Below are positions 16,466 to 23,502 of a stretch of DNA of 23,607 nucleotides, piece by piece. The stretch's first letter is position 1. Each line of letters starts with the position of its first letter. The DNA comes from a virus. The DNA is taken from positions 1 through 23,607 of the IMG/VR virus record IMGVR_UViG_3300031957_001947; one strand, 5' to 3'. The translations under genes were made by a program, and so were the position numbers. The notes under the pieces are model-generated. The model was not told the DNA's origin and ran no database searches. It saw nothing but the letters and a program-made list of their open reading frames with translations.

Positions 16466-16861
16466 ATGAAGAAAAGAACTTATGGTTCAAAGACTATGCG
16501 ACAGAAGAGAGCAACACACACGGACAGGTTGAATGCCTGCCAGACTTGGCACGAGGTAGAGAGCCTGCCGTTTTATGACGACTGGATCAAAACAGTTCCA
16601 ATAAACTTGGACTGGATTCAAACCCAGCCTTACCTTTCGCAAGTGGAACCAGACAGCAGACTACGCTACGAAGAACTTTGTGATGAAATAGACGACTGCC
16701 TAAACGACCGTGAAAGATCTGTGTTTTATTCAATAGCAGAGGAACGCAAGTCGCTTCGTCTCCTCGCAAAAGAAATGGGCTGCTCCCACCAGACAGTCCA
16801 AAACATCTACAAGAAGGCAAAGAACAAACTACAAAAAAGGTTGGAAGACTGGCGTGCCTAA
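16466..16861 (+). CDS. Sigma-70 region-4-like helix-turn-helix protein, possible late-gene regulator
   Basis: This 131-residue protein has a C-terminal part, about 75-130, that closely follows sigma factor region 4: a conserved-type CLNDRERSVFYSIAEE helix, then SLRLLAKEMGCSHQTVQNIY (96-115) as the helix-turn-helix, then a basic KKAKNKLQKRL helix. No region 2 is present, so it is not a full sigma factor. The N-terminus (1-70) is basic and then aromatic, with no recognised domain. Proteins of this shape just upstream of terminase genes (ArpU/RinA-like) activate late transcription in some phages; a small-terminase DNA-binding role is an alternative. AGGAGG at 16454-16459 fixes the start. The following gene overlaps its stop. 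Confidence 0.65.
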   Translation: MKKRTYGSKTMRQKRATHTDRLNACQTWHEVESLPFYDDWIKTVPINLDWIQTQPYLSQVEPDSRLRYEELCDEIDDCLNDRERSVFYSIAEERKSLRLLAKEMGCSHQTVQNIYKKAKNKLQKRLEDWRA

Positions 16862-17081
16862 AAAAATAGACAGAACAGTAGCAGAAAGACAAAGGCGCTA
16901 CAAGCAGCGCCACTATGTAAGAGAAACCCTTCGCCTAAAAACACACCGTCTATTTGAACAACTCTACAAAAAGGTTACACCCTACCATCTGTTTGACCGA
17001 ATAGAGGAGGATTTGACAAACCTTTTTATTAGTGAAGGTTCTACGACTGAACTTGACGACGAGCCTGCCTCGCAAGAATAA
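16854..17081 (+). CDS. Small protein of unknown function, GTG start
   Basis: This 75-residue protein starts at a GTG (16854) that overlaps the end of the sigma-like gene by 8 bases, with GGAAG about eight bases upstream. The N-terminal half is very basic (RTVAERQRRYKQRHYVRE at 7-24) and probably helical. The C-terminal half is acidic (RIEEDLTNLF at 49-58, TTELDDEPASQE at 64-75). The layout suggests a nucleic-acid-binding helix plus an interaction tail. It could be a terminase accessory protein or a regulator acting with its upstream neighbour. No family was recognised. Confidence 0.5.
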   Translation: MPKKIDRTVAERQRRYKQRHYVRETLRLKTHRLFEQLYKKVTPYHLFDRIEEDLTNLFISEGSTTELDDEPASQE

Positions 17082-17117
17082 CAGGCTTTTAGTCGGGTCA
17101 ATAACGGAAGGGTCAAA

Positions 17118-17360
17118 ATGAAATCAACACAAGCAAAACGCGCCATCTCTTCTATTAGGAAGGGAGACATAACCAAGACGCTTGAAAACATTATTTCCGC
17201 TCTTATTGAGAAGTTTGACGAAGAAGACTGGAAGAGCGCGAAGGTGCAGGATCTTATTTCTTTGCTTGTTCTTTACCGAGGAACGCAGTTGGAAGACGCC
17301 AACGGTTCCTCTGCCCTTGACACTTGGCTTGTTTCAGTTTCTAAAAAAACTAATAAATGA
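17118..17360 (+). CDS. Candidate small terminase subunit
   Basis: This 80-residue helical protein is close in length to T7 gp18 (89) and lies directly before the large terminase, whose ATG overlaps its stop (ATGA). This is the usual coupling of small and large terminase genes. Helices are likely at about 4-14, 17-35 (ITKTLENIISALIEKFDEED) and 43-54 (VQDLISLLVLYR). The N-terminus is basic and there is no obvious helix-turn-helix. GGAAGGGTCAAA precedes the ATG. Small terminases are poorly conserved, so the call rests on size, position and coupling. Confidence 0.45.
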   Translation: MKSTQAKRAISSIRKGDITKTLENIISALIEKFDEEDWKSAKVQDLISLLVLYRGTQLEDANGSSALDTWLVSVSKKTNK

Positions 17361-18865
17361 ATCCAGCCATAGACAAGGTGCTCTCCGATCCGGTGGAGTT
17401 TGTTTCTCGTCTTCGCATAAAAGACAAGAAGGGCAAATACAAAACTTTTGGGAATGTTCTAACGGACGAGCAGATCCAAATAATCCAAGCAATCACCGAC
17501 CCAGAAATAGACCGCATCGCTATTGTAAAAGCGCGACAACTCGGCATTACGACCGCGTGTCGTGCTGCTTTATTTTGGGAAACCTACACGAGCAACCGTT
17601 CCATAAACTCGGCACTCTGCTCTAATAAACTCGGTTCCGCAACAGAACTTCTAAAAATAGACAAGCGTTTCCTAAATAACCTACCAAAGCCTCTTCGTAG
17701 AACCTGTGCCGAGCGTGTTGATCGCATGGTCTTTCCCAGCACGGACAGCACCATTCTCGCTGTGTCCGCACAAGGCGACGGACATAACCGAGGCTTCACC
17801 TTCAACCACGCACACGCCAGCGAGTTTGCTTTCTACGACCACCCAGAAGAGTTCTTGGCTTCGCTTATTGCTTCTACCAACGACGGCAAGATTATTTTGG
17901 AAAGCACAGCCAACCACTACGGAGACGCGCTACACAACATAGCAAGAACGAATCACTATGACGAAAGGTGGAAAGTTATTTTTCTTCCTTGGACTACCTT
18001 CCCACAATACTCGCTGAAACTACCAAAGGGCGGAATAGAGTGGGACGCGAAAGAACTAAAACTAATGGAAGACTTTTCGCTCACACCCGAGCAGGTCTAT
18101 TGGCGTCGTAGAAAGATCGGTGAAATAAAAGACGAGCGTTTATTCCGCCGTGAGTTCCCTCTTACTATTGAAGAGGCTTACTCGTTGAGCGAAGAGAACT
18201 ACTTTGCCGAAGAACATTTCCAGCATTTAGACATAGTAGAAATAGGGCACAGTCCTATTCAGGTCATAACCGAAAGAGAAACCAGCGATGTTTATGTTTG
18301 CGGTGTTGATCTTGCTGCTGGTGTAGGGGGCGACTATTCGGTTGCTACTGTTGTTTCTAAACTTACAAGTGCCCCAGTTGCTATTCTTTCGTCTAACAAA
18401 ATGTCCATCCACGATTTCACAATAGCGACTATGAACCTTGCCAAAAGGTTTGATGCACAAATAGTTTTTGAAAACAACCACGGTGGCGGGCAGTTCCAAG
18501 AGATTCTAAACAATAACTCTTGGCGGAACTGGAAGTCATTTACGACAACAGCAAAGTCAAAGATGATGCTCTATGACTGCCTGCGAACCTACTTGGAAGA
18601 AAACCTTATTGCTTATTTAGACCAGCCTACTTATGCTGAAATGAGAAACCTTGTGAAGGATCCAAAGGGTCTTGCTCCAAAGCACCCACCGGGTTCCCAC
18701 GACGACCGTGTTATTTCTTATGCCCTTGCTCTCTACCACCTACAAAGTGTTTCCACACCTCGCACAGACTACGACAAGTGGATCGCACAGGTCAAGCGAG
18801 AGCAAAGAACGGCAAACAAAATAAACCCACTTATGAGAAACCACCCTCTAAAAAGGAGACGCTAA
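17357..18865 (+). CDS. Terminase large subunit (packaging ATPase and nuclease)
   Basis: This 502-residue protein powers DNA translocation into the prohead and cuts the concatemer. The ATPase domain has a Walker A variant KARQLGITT (58-66), a Walker B region ending HASEF (153-157), and the coupling motif LESTAN (181-186). The RNase H-like nuclease has GVDLAAG (316-322, Asp318), FENNHGG (371-377, Glu372) and PPGSHDDRVISYALA (444-458, Asp449/Asp450). All motifs are present in order and at normal spacing, so the enzyme looks intact. The Walker A lacks the second Gly of the classical form, a known feature of terminases. It is coupled upstream to the small-terminase candidate by ATGA, and the portal ATG follows its stop directly. 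Confidence 0.95.
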   Translation: MNPAIDKVLSDPVEFVSRLRIKDKKGKYKTFGNVLTDEQIQIIQAITDPEIDRIAIVKARQLGITTACRAALFWETYTSNRSINSALCSNKLGSATELLKIDKRFLNNLPKPLRRTCAERVDRMVFPSTDSTILAVSAQGDGHNRGFTFNHAHASEFAFYDHPEEFLASLIASTNDGKIILESTANHYGDALHNIARTNHYDERWKVIFLPWTTFPQYSLKLPKGGIEWDAKELKLMEDFSLTPEQVYWRRRKIGEIKDERLFRREFPLTIEEAYSLSEENYFAEEHFQHLDIVEIGHSPIQVITERETSDVYVCGVDLAAGVGGDYSVATVVSKLTSAPVAILSSNKMSIHDFTIATMNLAKRFDAQIVFENNHGGGQFQEILNNNSWRNWKSFTTTAKSKMMLYDCLRTYLEENLIAYLDQPTYAEMRNLVKDPKGLAPKHPPGSHDDRVISYALALYHLQSVSTPRTDYDKWIAQVKREQRTANKINPLMRNHPLKRRR

Positions 18866-20593
18866 ATGGGACTCAACCAAAAAGAACTTTATTACCTAAC
18901 TTCCCAGCATAGAGAATACTGGGACAGACAGAGAGAAAGAATGTCTGCCTACACGAGCGCCTACAAGTGCTCTATGTTTGGCAGCGAAAGAGACAATGCC
19001 TTCAACAGAAATAGTTTTATTTCCGTAGAGACAGCGGACGCTTATGCCTACATTGAGGGCTTTATTGCTTCGCTTTATTCCAAGGCACCAGCCCTAACCG
19101 TAGGTGCTGACGCACAGAACAAGGGCGACCCAGAGGTCGTTGAGGCTGTCGTCAATCGTTTCCTCTACGACAAGATTGACATTGTAGAACAGGGACTACG
19201 CTACGCACTTCTTTACCCTTATTCGTTTTTCAAAATGGGTGTGCTTGACCGAGACAAGGTTATTGATTCGGTTGCTATTCGCGCCGTTCATCCTTGGGAT
19301 GTTGTCGTTGATTTTGAGGCAGAGGACTTTGCTGCTTCCCGTTTCATAGGACACCGCTACTTCCTGCCCTACAACGAGGCAAAAGAAAAGTTCCCAAGTG
19401 TCAAGTTCAACCCTGTCGCAAAGGAGGAATACTTACGCTATGTTGAGTCTGCCAAGGGTTCTGTCGGCTACGAGAACGCCGACTATGACGCTGCTGTTGC
19501 TGGTTTTGATGGAAGTAAGTTGTTGTCTTATGTTGAGATCTACGAATACTACGACCTCATGGAAGACGAACTTATTTTCTATTCCCCGTCAGCAGAGCGT
19601 CAAAACAAGATCATAGACACAGTAAGCCCTATTCCTTTCCGCAAGCAGGACGGTTCGCCCTGTCCTCCCCTTGCTCCTATTTACCTTTCCTATTCCCCAG
19701 AGGCACCGCTCAAAGGCTTCTCCTCTATGGCAAGGATCTACGACCAACTCTACGAAATCAACAACCTACGAACCGTTTGGGCTAATGGTCTTCGCAGAGA
19801 CGCACGCATTTATGTCGCACAGAAGGGAGCGCTTGACGAAGAGGGCAAGGCTATTCTTGCCCAGAACATAGACCAGTCGGTCGTTGAGTTGGATGTGCCA
19901 CCTGACAGCGATGCTCGCAATGTTATTGTCCCGCTCGCCACAGCCACCTACTCGCCTGACTATTCTATTTACAAGGCCGAGATCCGTGCTGACCTTGACC
20001 GTGGTTCAGTTATGGCTCCTTTCACCAGAGGCGTAGCGACACAGGCAAGCGCCACAGAGATCGCTGCTCTAACTTCTTATGCGAATAGTGAAATAGGAAG
20101 GCTTGCTCGCTTCTTCCACAGGGCTATTGAAATGTGTGGAGAGATCTACCAGTCTCTTATTTTCCACCTTCTTATGACTGGCGAGGAAGCAGACGAGACA
20201 AGAGAGGTTGTTCTTATTGACTACAAGCCCCGTGTTATTTCACCAGAGGCTTTCTCCGGTAAGTTCCGCTACTCTTTTGCCGACCAGTCCTCTTCGCCTA
20301 TTACAACAGCGGTGAAGAAGGCAACCATTATGCAACTTATTCCTACGCTTGGGGAACTGGGAGCACCACCAGAGGAACTACTTTCTTACATTATTAGCAC
20401 CTTTGATTTGCCCGAATCCTTTATGAAGACGCAGGCAGCCGAAGCACCCGGAGGCGTAGCGCCCGGTCTAAACGAGGACGAAGCCCCAGCCGAAATGGGT
20501 GAGGCAGGACTGCCTGTCGGTGGTGGTAGAGCCGCTGCTGCTATTAGAAGCGAAGGGCAGGAGCAGATCGCAACGCAGATGGAGGAAGCCTAA
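18866..20593 (+). CDS. Portal (head-tail connector) protein
   Basis: This 575-residue protein compares with 536 for T7 gp8. It forms the ring at one capsid vertex through which DNA enters and leaves and on which the terminase docks. The opening (LTSQHREYWDRQRERMSAY) and the ETADAYAYIEGFIASLY helix (about 53-69) resemble podovirus portals. A conserved-looking GSVMAPFTRGVATQASATEI at about 380-400 precedes long helices that would form the stem and crown. The tail (about 525-575) is Gly/Ala/Glu-rich and probably disordered. AAAAGGAG precedes the ATG, which directly follows the terminase TAA. The call combines sequence character, length and its position after the large terminase. Confidence 0.85.
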   Translation: MGLNQKELYYLTSQHREYWDRQRERMSAYTSAYKCSMFGSERDNAFNRNSFISVETADAYAYIEGFIASLYSKAPALTVGADAQNKGDPEVVEAVVNRFLYDKIDIVEQGLRYALLYPYSFFKMGVLDRDKVIDSVAIRAVHPWDVVVDFEAEDFAASRFIGHRYFLPYNEAKEKFPSVKFNPVAKEEYLRYVESAKGSVGYENADYDAAVAGFDGSKLLSYVEIYEYYDLMEDELIFYSPSAERQNKIIDTVSPIPFRKQDGSPCPPLAPIYLSYSPEAPLKGFSSMARIYDQLYEINNLRTVWANGLRRDARIYVAQKGALDEEGKAILAQNIDQSVVELDVPPDSDARNVIVPLATATYSPDYSIYKAEIRADLDRGSVMAPFTRGVATQASATEIAALTSYANSEIGRLARFFHRAIEMCGEIYQSLIFHLLMTGEEADETREVVLIDYKPRVISPEAFSGKFRYSFADQSSSPITTAVKKATIMQLIPTLGELGAPPEELLSYIISTFDLPESFMKTQAAEAPGGVAPGLNEDEAPAEMGEAGLPVGGGRAAAAIRSEGQEQIATQMEEA

Positions 20594-21102
20594 TGCCTAT
20601 GTATGAGTGGGTGGGTGTAGAGACAGGTCGCTCGTTTGAAATGATCTGTTCCTACAAAGACCGACCGGAAAAGATGTTTGACCCAGAAACAGGCGAGGAG
20701 TTTAGACTAAAACTTTCTGCTCCCAACTTTTCCAAATCAAACCTGAACTCTTGGGCTGACGGTCTTTCGCATAAAACTTACTATGATCCAAAGTTGGGTC
20801 AAACTATTTTTGGTGAGGCTCATAAGGAACAGGTTCTAAAAGCAAGAGGTCTTGTTAGAGAATCGGATCTTCCAAAAGGTTTTATTGAAGAGAGAATGGA
20901 AAACACCATTCGCGCACAGGAAGAGGCAGACAAGCAGAGTGATCAGTTTGTAGAAAGACTAAAACATTATGGCTTGGACAAGCAAGGTGAAGACACCGGT
21001 GCTCGCATCAAAGCCACAGAGGCTTTCTGGGCGGAACAGGTTCCGCTTGGAGACCTATGTAATAACCCCGAAAACTATGGCGTTGAGCCGAAGGAGAACT
21101 AA
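20593..21102 (+). CDS. FmdB-like zinc-ribbon-derived protein lacking all four cysteines
   Basis: This 169-residue protein has an N-terminus (1-46) that matches the FmdB/putative regulatory zinc-ribbon pattern: MP.YE at 1-5, G..FE (12-16), a P..F.PETG turn (25-34), and the closing SAPNF (42-46). In FmdB-type ribbons, Cys pairs occur at the positions that here are Gly8, Thr11, Asp30 and Thr33, so metal binding is presumably lost. The remainder (50-169) is polar and helical, with an acidic/charged helix at about 98-130. It sits between the portal and a scaffold-like gene, overlapping the portal stop (TAATG), suggesting a head-assembly or minor virion role. Fold assignment is by pattern; function is unknown. 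Confidence 0.6.
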   Translation: MPMYEWVGVETGRSFEMICSYKDRPEKMFDPETGEEFRLKLSAPNFSKSNLNSWADGLSHKTYYDPKLGQTIFGEAHKEQVLKARGLVRESDLPKGFIEERMENTIRAQEEADKQSDQFVERLKHYGLDKQGEDTGARIKATEAFWAEQVPLGDLCNNPENYGVEPKEN

Positions 21103-21103
21103 A

Positions 21104-21661
21104 ATGGCAGACATGTTAGAAAGCACACCAGAGGGTCGTGCTATGGGAGCAGCCAAGCAGGCTATTCCCCTTATTGAGGAAGGACAGGCATTTATGGACG
21201 AGAGCCTTGGGGCGGTTACACCAACCGGCACCTACTCTGCTCCTCGTCTTGCGTCCGTAGCAAAACTAATCAATAAGTTTGCTGGGATCGTAGAGGCACC
21301 TATTTCAGTCCCAACCGAGTTTGAGGCTGTAAAGAACGCGCCTATGCCTATGGATCTTGTAAAGGGTCTTATGGGAATCAAGTCAGCAGTAGAGGCTTTT
21401 GCTGCCGCTATGCCCGAAGAGGTTGGCGACTTGGAGATCCCAGAGATCAGCGAGTTGGTAAGTGATGCTGATGTTGCGCTCGCCGTAGCACAGATCGGCA
21501 AGGTTATTGACTCAAAGGAGTTTCAGCGTTTTCTACGAACCGAAGAGCCAACTGTGGCTGTCGGCGTAGAGGTAGAGGTTGAGCCAACACCCGAGCCCGA
21601 GGAAGAGCCAGAGGCAGCCGAGGATGTTGATGAAGAACTTGCGATCATGGAATCGCTTTAA
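21104..21661 (+). CDS. Unknown protein with a highly acidic tail, between portal and scaffold genes
   Basis: This 185-residue protein starts at the ATG at 21104, supported by AAGGAG at 21091-21096 and by the upstream stop at 21100-21102. The same frame is open further upstream, but that stretch lies inside the preceding gene and reads like noise. Residues 1-145 are Ala-rich and helical (AAKQAIPLIEEGQAFMDESL, 16-35; SAVEAFAAAMPEEVGDLEIP, 94-113). Residues 147-184 are strongly acidic with Glu-Pro repeats (VEVEVEPTPEPEEEPEAAED). It could be a head-assembly chaperone or scaffold partner, by position and charge. No family was recognised. Confidence 0.6.
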   Translation: MADMLESTPEGRAMGAAKQAIPLIEEGQAFMDESLGAVTPTGTYSAPRLASVAKLINKFAGIVEAPISVPTEFEAVKNAPMPMDLVKGLMGIKSAVEAFAAAMPEEVGDLEIPEISELVSDADVALAVAQIGKVIDSKEFQRFLRTEEPTVAVGVEVEVEPTPEPEEEPEAAEDVDEELAIMESL

Positions 21662-21680
21662 CAAATAGGAGAAATAAACC

Positions 21681-22463
21681 ATGAACGACACGAAGCACTC
21701 TAACGCGCCCGTAGAGGCGTCCAAAGAACAAGCCGAGGTCAAGGCACCAGAGAATAAGTCAAACGCCCCACAGGGGCAAGAGAGCGTTGCACAGCAGGCG
21801 TTCTCCCTTGACGCTCTGCTTGACAAGCACCTACCCGGCGAAGAGTTCAAGCAGGACAAGCACAAGGGCGTTGATTACAATAAGGTTTTAGAGGAACTTC
21901 CCAGCGATGCGAAGAAGTTGATCCAAAACCTACGAGAAGACTACCGTAAAAAGACAACGGATTTGAGCCGTAAGAAGAAGGACTTGGAAGCCCGAGAGCA
22001 GAGCCTTCTTTCCAGCCACACTGAAAGCCAACTGCGTAAGGCTATGGAACTGCCCGAGGACTTGGATCTTTATGACCCAGAGGGTTTGAAGACCTTCATT
22101 CAAGCCAAGGCAGCCGAGGAACTAAATAAACTTTTAGAGCCAGCCAGAAAGGATCTCACACAGTCAAAGAGGATTGAAGAGGTCAAGCGCTTTGAGCGAG
22201 AGCACCCAGACATCAAGGACTATGCCGACGACATAAAGACCCTCATCAAAGACCGTGGGTTGAAGATTGAAGAGGCTTACTACCTTGTGAAGGGTCGCCA
22301 GACAAAGGGTTTGCTGGAAAAGAAGGAAGAGGAACTACGAGCCTACAAGCAGGCAGCCAGAGACAACGGCTACAAGGTTTCAGTTGGAAAGCCAACTTCA
22401 CAGAGTAAGCCAAAGTTCAAAAGCGCGTGGGATGTTTATCGCCACCTGAAAGAGCGAGGCTGA
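21681..22463 (+). CDS. Scaffolding-like protein
   Basis: This 260-residue protein is compatible with a capsid scaffold (T7 gp9 is 307). It has a disordered polar N-terminus (1-40), then charged helices including a coiled-coil-prone run at 84-108 (LREDYRKKTTDLSRKKKDLE), helices at about 135-175 and 180-225, and a basic C-terminal tail (KPKFKSAWDVYRHLKERG, 243-260). A small basic C-terminal helix is typical of scaffolds, where it contacts the coat protein. AATAGGAGAAATAAACC precedes the ATG. It is the last gene of the rightward unit. A coat-protein gene would normally follow at once but does not. Confidence is moderate, as scaffolds are recognised mostly by context. Confidence 0.65.
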   Translation: MNDTKHSNAPVEASKEQAEVKAPENKSNAPQGQESVAQQAFSLDALLDKHLPGEEFKQDKHKGVDYNKVLEELPSDAKKLIQNLREDYRKKTTDLSRKKKDLEAREQSLLSSHTESQLRKAMELPEDLDLYDPEGLKTFIQAKAAEELNKLLEPARKDLTQSKRIEEVKRFEREHPDIKDYADDIKTLIKDRGLKIEEAYYLVKGRQTKGLLEKKEEELRAYKQAARDNGYKVSVGKPTSQSKPKFKSAWDVYRHLKERG

Positions 22464-22485
22464 CTTTACAAAGGTTTTGTTTAGT
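22464..22485 (+). promoter_or_regulatory. Possible degenerate copy of the leader/promoter element after the scaffold gene
   Basis: ACAAAGGTTTTGTTTA at 22468-22483 resembles the core ACAAAACTTTTATTTA of the leader element at 14174-14189, differing at three of sixteen positions. It begins five bases after the scaffold stop and is followed by no rightward start codon with a ribosome-binding site. If it is a promoter, its transcript would meet the terminator about 50-90 bases downstream. The match could also be chance in A/T-rich sequence. Confidence 0.25.
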
Positions 22486-22501
22486 GATGGGTCGCCCCAT
22501 C
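22486..22501 (+). other. Small GC-rich hairpin after the scaffold gene
   Basis: GATGGG and CCCATC form a perfect 6-bp stem with a TCGC loop. The bases after it (GTCTTCTTTACTTTC) are pyrimidine-rich but not a T-run, so it is a weak terminator at best. It could also protect the 3' end of the late mRNA or be a structural element of a short RNA. Confidence 0.5.
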
Positions 22502-22537
22502 GTCTTCTTTACTTTCATTCATAGACATAATCTCCAC

Positions 22538-22575
22538 AAAAGCCCTCCTTGCGTGAATCAAGGAGGGCTTTTTTT
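22538..22575 (+). terminator. Strong rho-independent terminator of the late transcription unit
   Basis: A perfect 14-bp inverted repeat has left arm 22538-22551 (AAAAGCCCTCCTTG), loop CGTGAAT, and right arm 22559-22572, followed by T residues to 22575, giving seven T in a row from 22569. It ends the rightward virion/packaging unit and lies between that unit and the leftward operon. Read on the other strand, the arm ends in TTTT, so it may also stop leftward transcription, less efficiently. Confidence 0.92.
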
Positions 22576-22576
22576 A

Positions 22577-22605
22577 TGAGGCGAATAAGGCGTCTAATCG
22601 CCTCA
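22577..22605. repeat. Inverted repeat overlapping the end of the HNH gene
   Basis: TGAGGCGA at 22577-22584 and TCGCCTCA at 22598-22605 are perfect 8-bp arms around a 13-base loop. The right arm includes the stop codon of the leftward HNH gene. An inner GGCG/CGCC pair (22589-22592 with 22599-22602) offers a competing smaller hairpin. On the leftward strand the repeat is followed by an A-run, not a T-run, so it is not a standard terminator by itself. It could stabilise the 3' end of the leftward mRNA. Confidence 0.55.
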
Positions 22606-23085
22606 CTCTACGACATGGAGAATCTTTTTTGCTGCTTTGTAGGCGGCGTGTGCTTCCTCTTGGGTGTCAAAGTGCCCGAGGTAGGTTGTCTTGCCGTTCT
22701 TTGTTATGCGAGCCATCCAAGAGTTCCTGCTCTTTACGAAGGTTGTTCCTGTGGCTTTTGTGTTCCAAGCGTTCTCTTGGCGAGTAACCCAGCGTAGGTT
22801 CTCAACACGGTTGTCTTTCCTGTCGTGGTTTATGTGGTCTAACATTTTTTTATTCTTCGTGTTTGGAATAAATGTCTTCGCAATAAGGCGATGAACATAG
22901 CAAACTTTCTGCTTGCCCCCCACAGACAAGGTTACGATTGAATAACCTTCTGTGTGCTTTTGGGGTTTTAGCATTTTCATTTCACCACCTCTTCGGTAGT
23001 TGTAAGAATAAATGTTTCCTTTCCTGTCTGCCCCGTAGTTTGGGAAACCGGGGATGTCTGTGATCTCTTTGCTTTCATTATTCAT
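22603..23085 (-). CDS. NUMOD4-HNH-AP2 homing endonuclease
   Basis: This 160-residue protein has three modules. A NUMOD4-like DNA-contact segment covers about 8-50 (ITDIPGFPNYGADRKGNIYS at 8-27). An HNH_3-type nuclease covers about 63-108: YVHRLIAKTF, then MLDHINHDRKDNRVENLRWV at 81-100 with His84, Asn86/His87 and Asn96, ending QENAWN. An AP2-type DNA-binding domain covers about 115-152: SWMARITKNGKTTYLGHFDT then EEAHAAY. This is the standard build of phage free-standing HNH homing endonucleases, and all key residues appear intact. TTAGGAGAAATAAAA before the start overlaps the stop of the upstream Api92-like gene. It is encoded opposite to the late genes, immediately after their terminator. 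Confidence 0.92.
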   Translation of the reverse strand: MNNESKEITDIPGFPNYGADRKGNIYSYNYRRGGEMKMLKPQKHTEGYSIVTLSVGGKQKVCYVHRLIAKTFIPNTKNKKMLDHINHDRKDNRVENLRWVTRQENAWNTKATGTTFVKSRNSWMARITKNGKTTYLGHFDTQEEAHAAYKAAKKILHVVE

Positions 23086-23096
23086 TTTTATTTCTC

Positions 23097-23501
23097 CTAA
23101 TCTAATAATGTGAAGACATCGCTGTCTGTTGTGAATGTTGTTGTGCTGGTTGGTTCAGTTGGAGGCGTGGAAAGATCAACCTCGTTTCCGTCCTCATCAA
23201 CCCAAACAACCTCTTCTTCTTCATAGAAAATGTTTCCATCTTCGTCATCGTCGTTTCCGTTGTAGGTTCCACACCAAGAGTTCAGCGGTTCAAAGAAAGC
23301 GTGGCTGACTTTGTAGCCCTGCTTTATGAGGAACTGACTTGTAGTAAGTGGAGGACAGTTGCGAGACTCAAAATAAAACTCAATAAAATCTTCGCTATTG
23401 CTACGAACTTCAAAGTTCTTTCCTTCATAATCATAAATGCTTGGCTTTTCCAAGCCGTTAGGAATGTTGATCCTAACTGTGTTCTTTACCCAGTTTGCCA
23501 T
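23097..23501 (-). CDS. Api92-like protein (DUF1281-type ferredoxin-fold family) with acidic insert
   Basis: This 134-residue protein begins MANWVKNTVRI, the family-type opening (usually MANW with a Cys next), and contains FFEPLNSWCGTYNGN at 69-83, matching the family's aromatic-Glu-Pro ... Cys-Gly pattern. Residues 84-109 are strongly acidic (DDDEDG, EEEE, VDEDGNEVD), and the tail (111-134) is Ser/Thr-rich. Members occur on phages and plasmids; their role is unsettled, so none is assigned. AAGGAGAACTAAA precedes the start, and the upstream gene's stop lies within that leader. It is the middle gene of a compact leftward operon. Confidence 0.55.
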   Translation of the reverse strand: MANWVKNTVRINIPNGLEKPSIYDYEGKNFEVRSNSEDFIEFYFESRNCPPLTTSQFLIKQGYKVSHAFFEPLNSWCGTYNGNDDDEDGNIFYEEEEVVWVDEDGNEVDLSTPPTEPTSTTTFTTDSDVFTLLD

Positions 23502-23502
23502 T

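Noticed and set aside
17341-17360. A-run near the end of the small-terminase candidate as a frameshift site fusing it to the large terminase.
   Set aside because: The minus-one frame, which is that of the large terminase, has a TAA at 17351 before the terminase ATG, so no fusion product could form. The ATGA overlap explains the arrangement.
20969-21103. An upstream extension of the acidic-tailed protein by 45 codons.
   Set aside because: The extension lies inside the FmdB-like gene and has noise-like Arg/Thr-rich sequence. The ATG at 21104 has an AAGGAG site at the right distance.
22549-22797. A rightward 82-codon frame beginning in the terminator.
   Set aside because: Its start is inside the terminator hairpin and it overlaps the well-supported HNH gene on the opposite strand. 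The protein shows no recognisable features.
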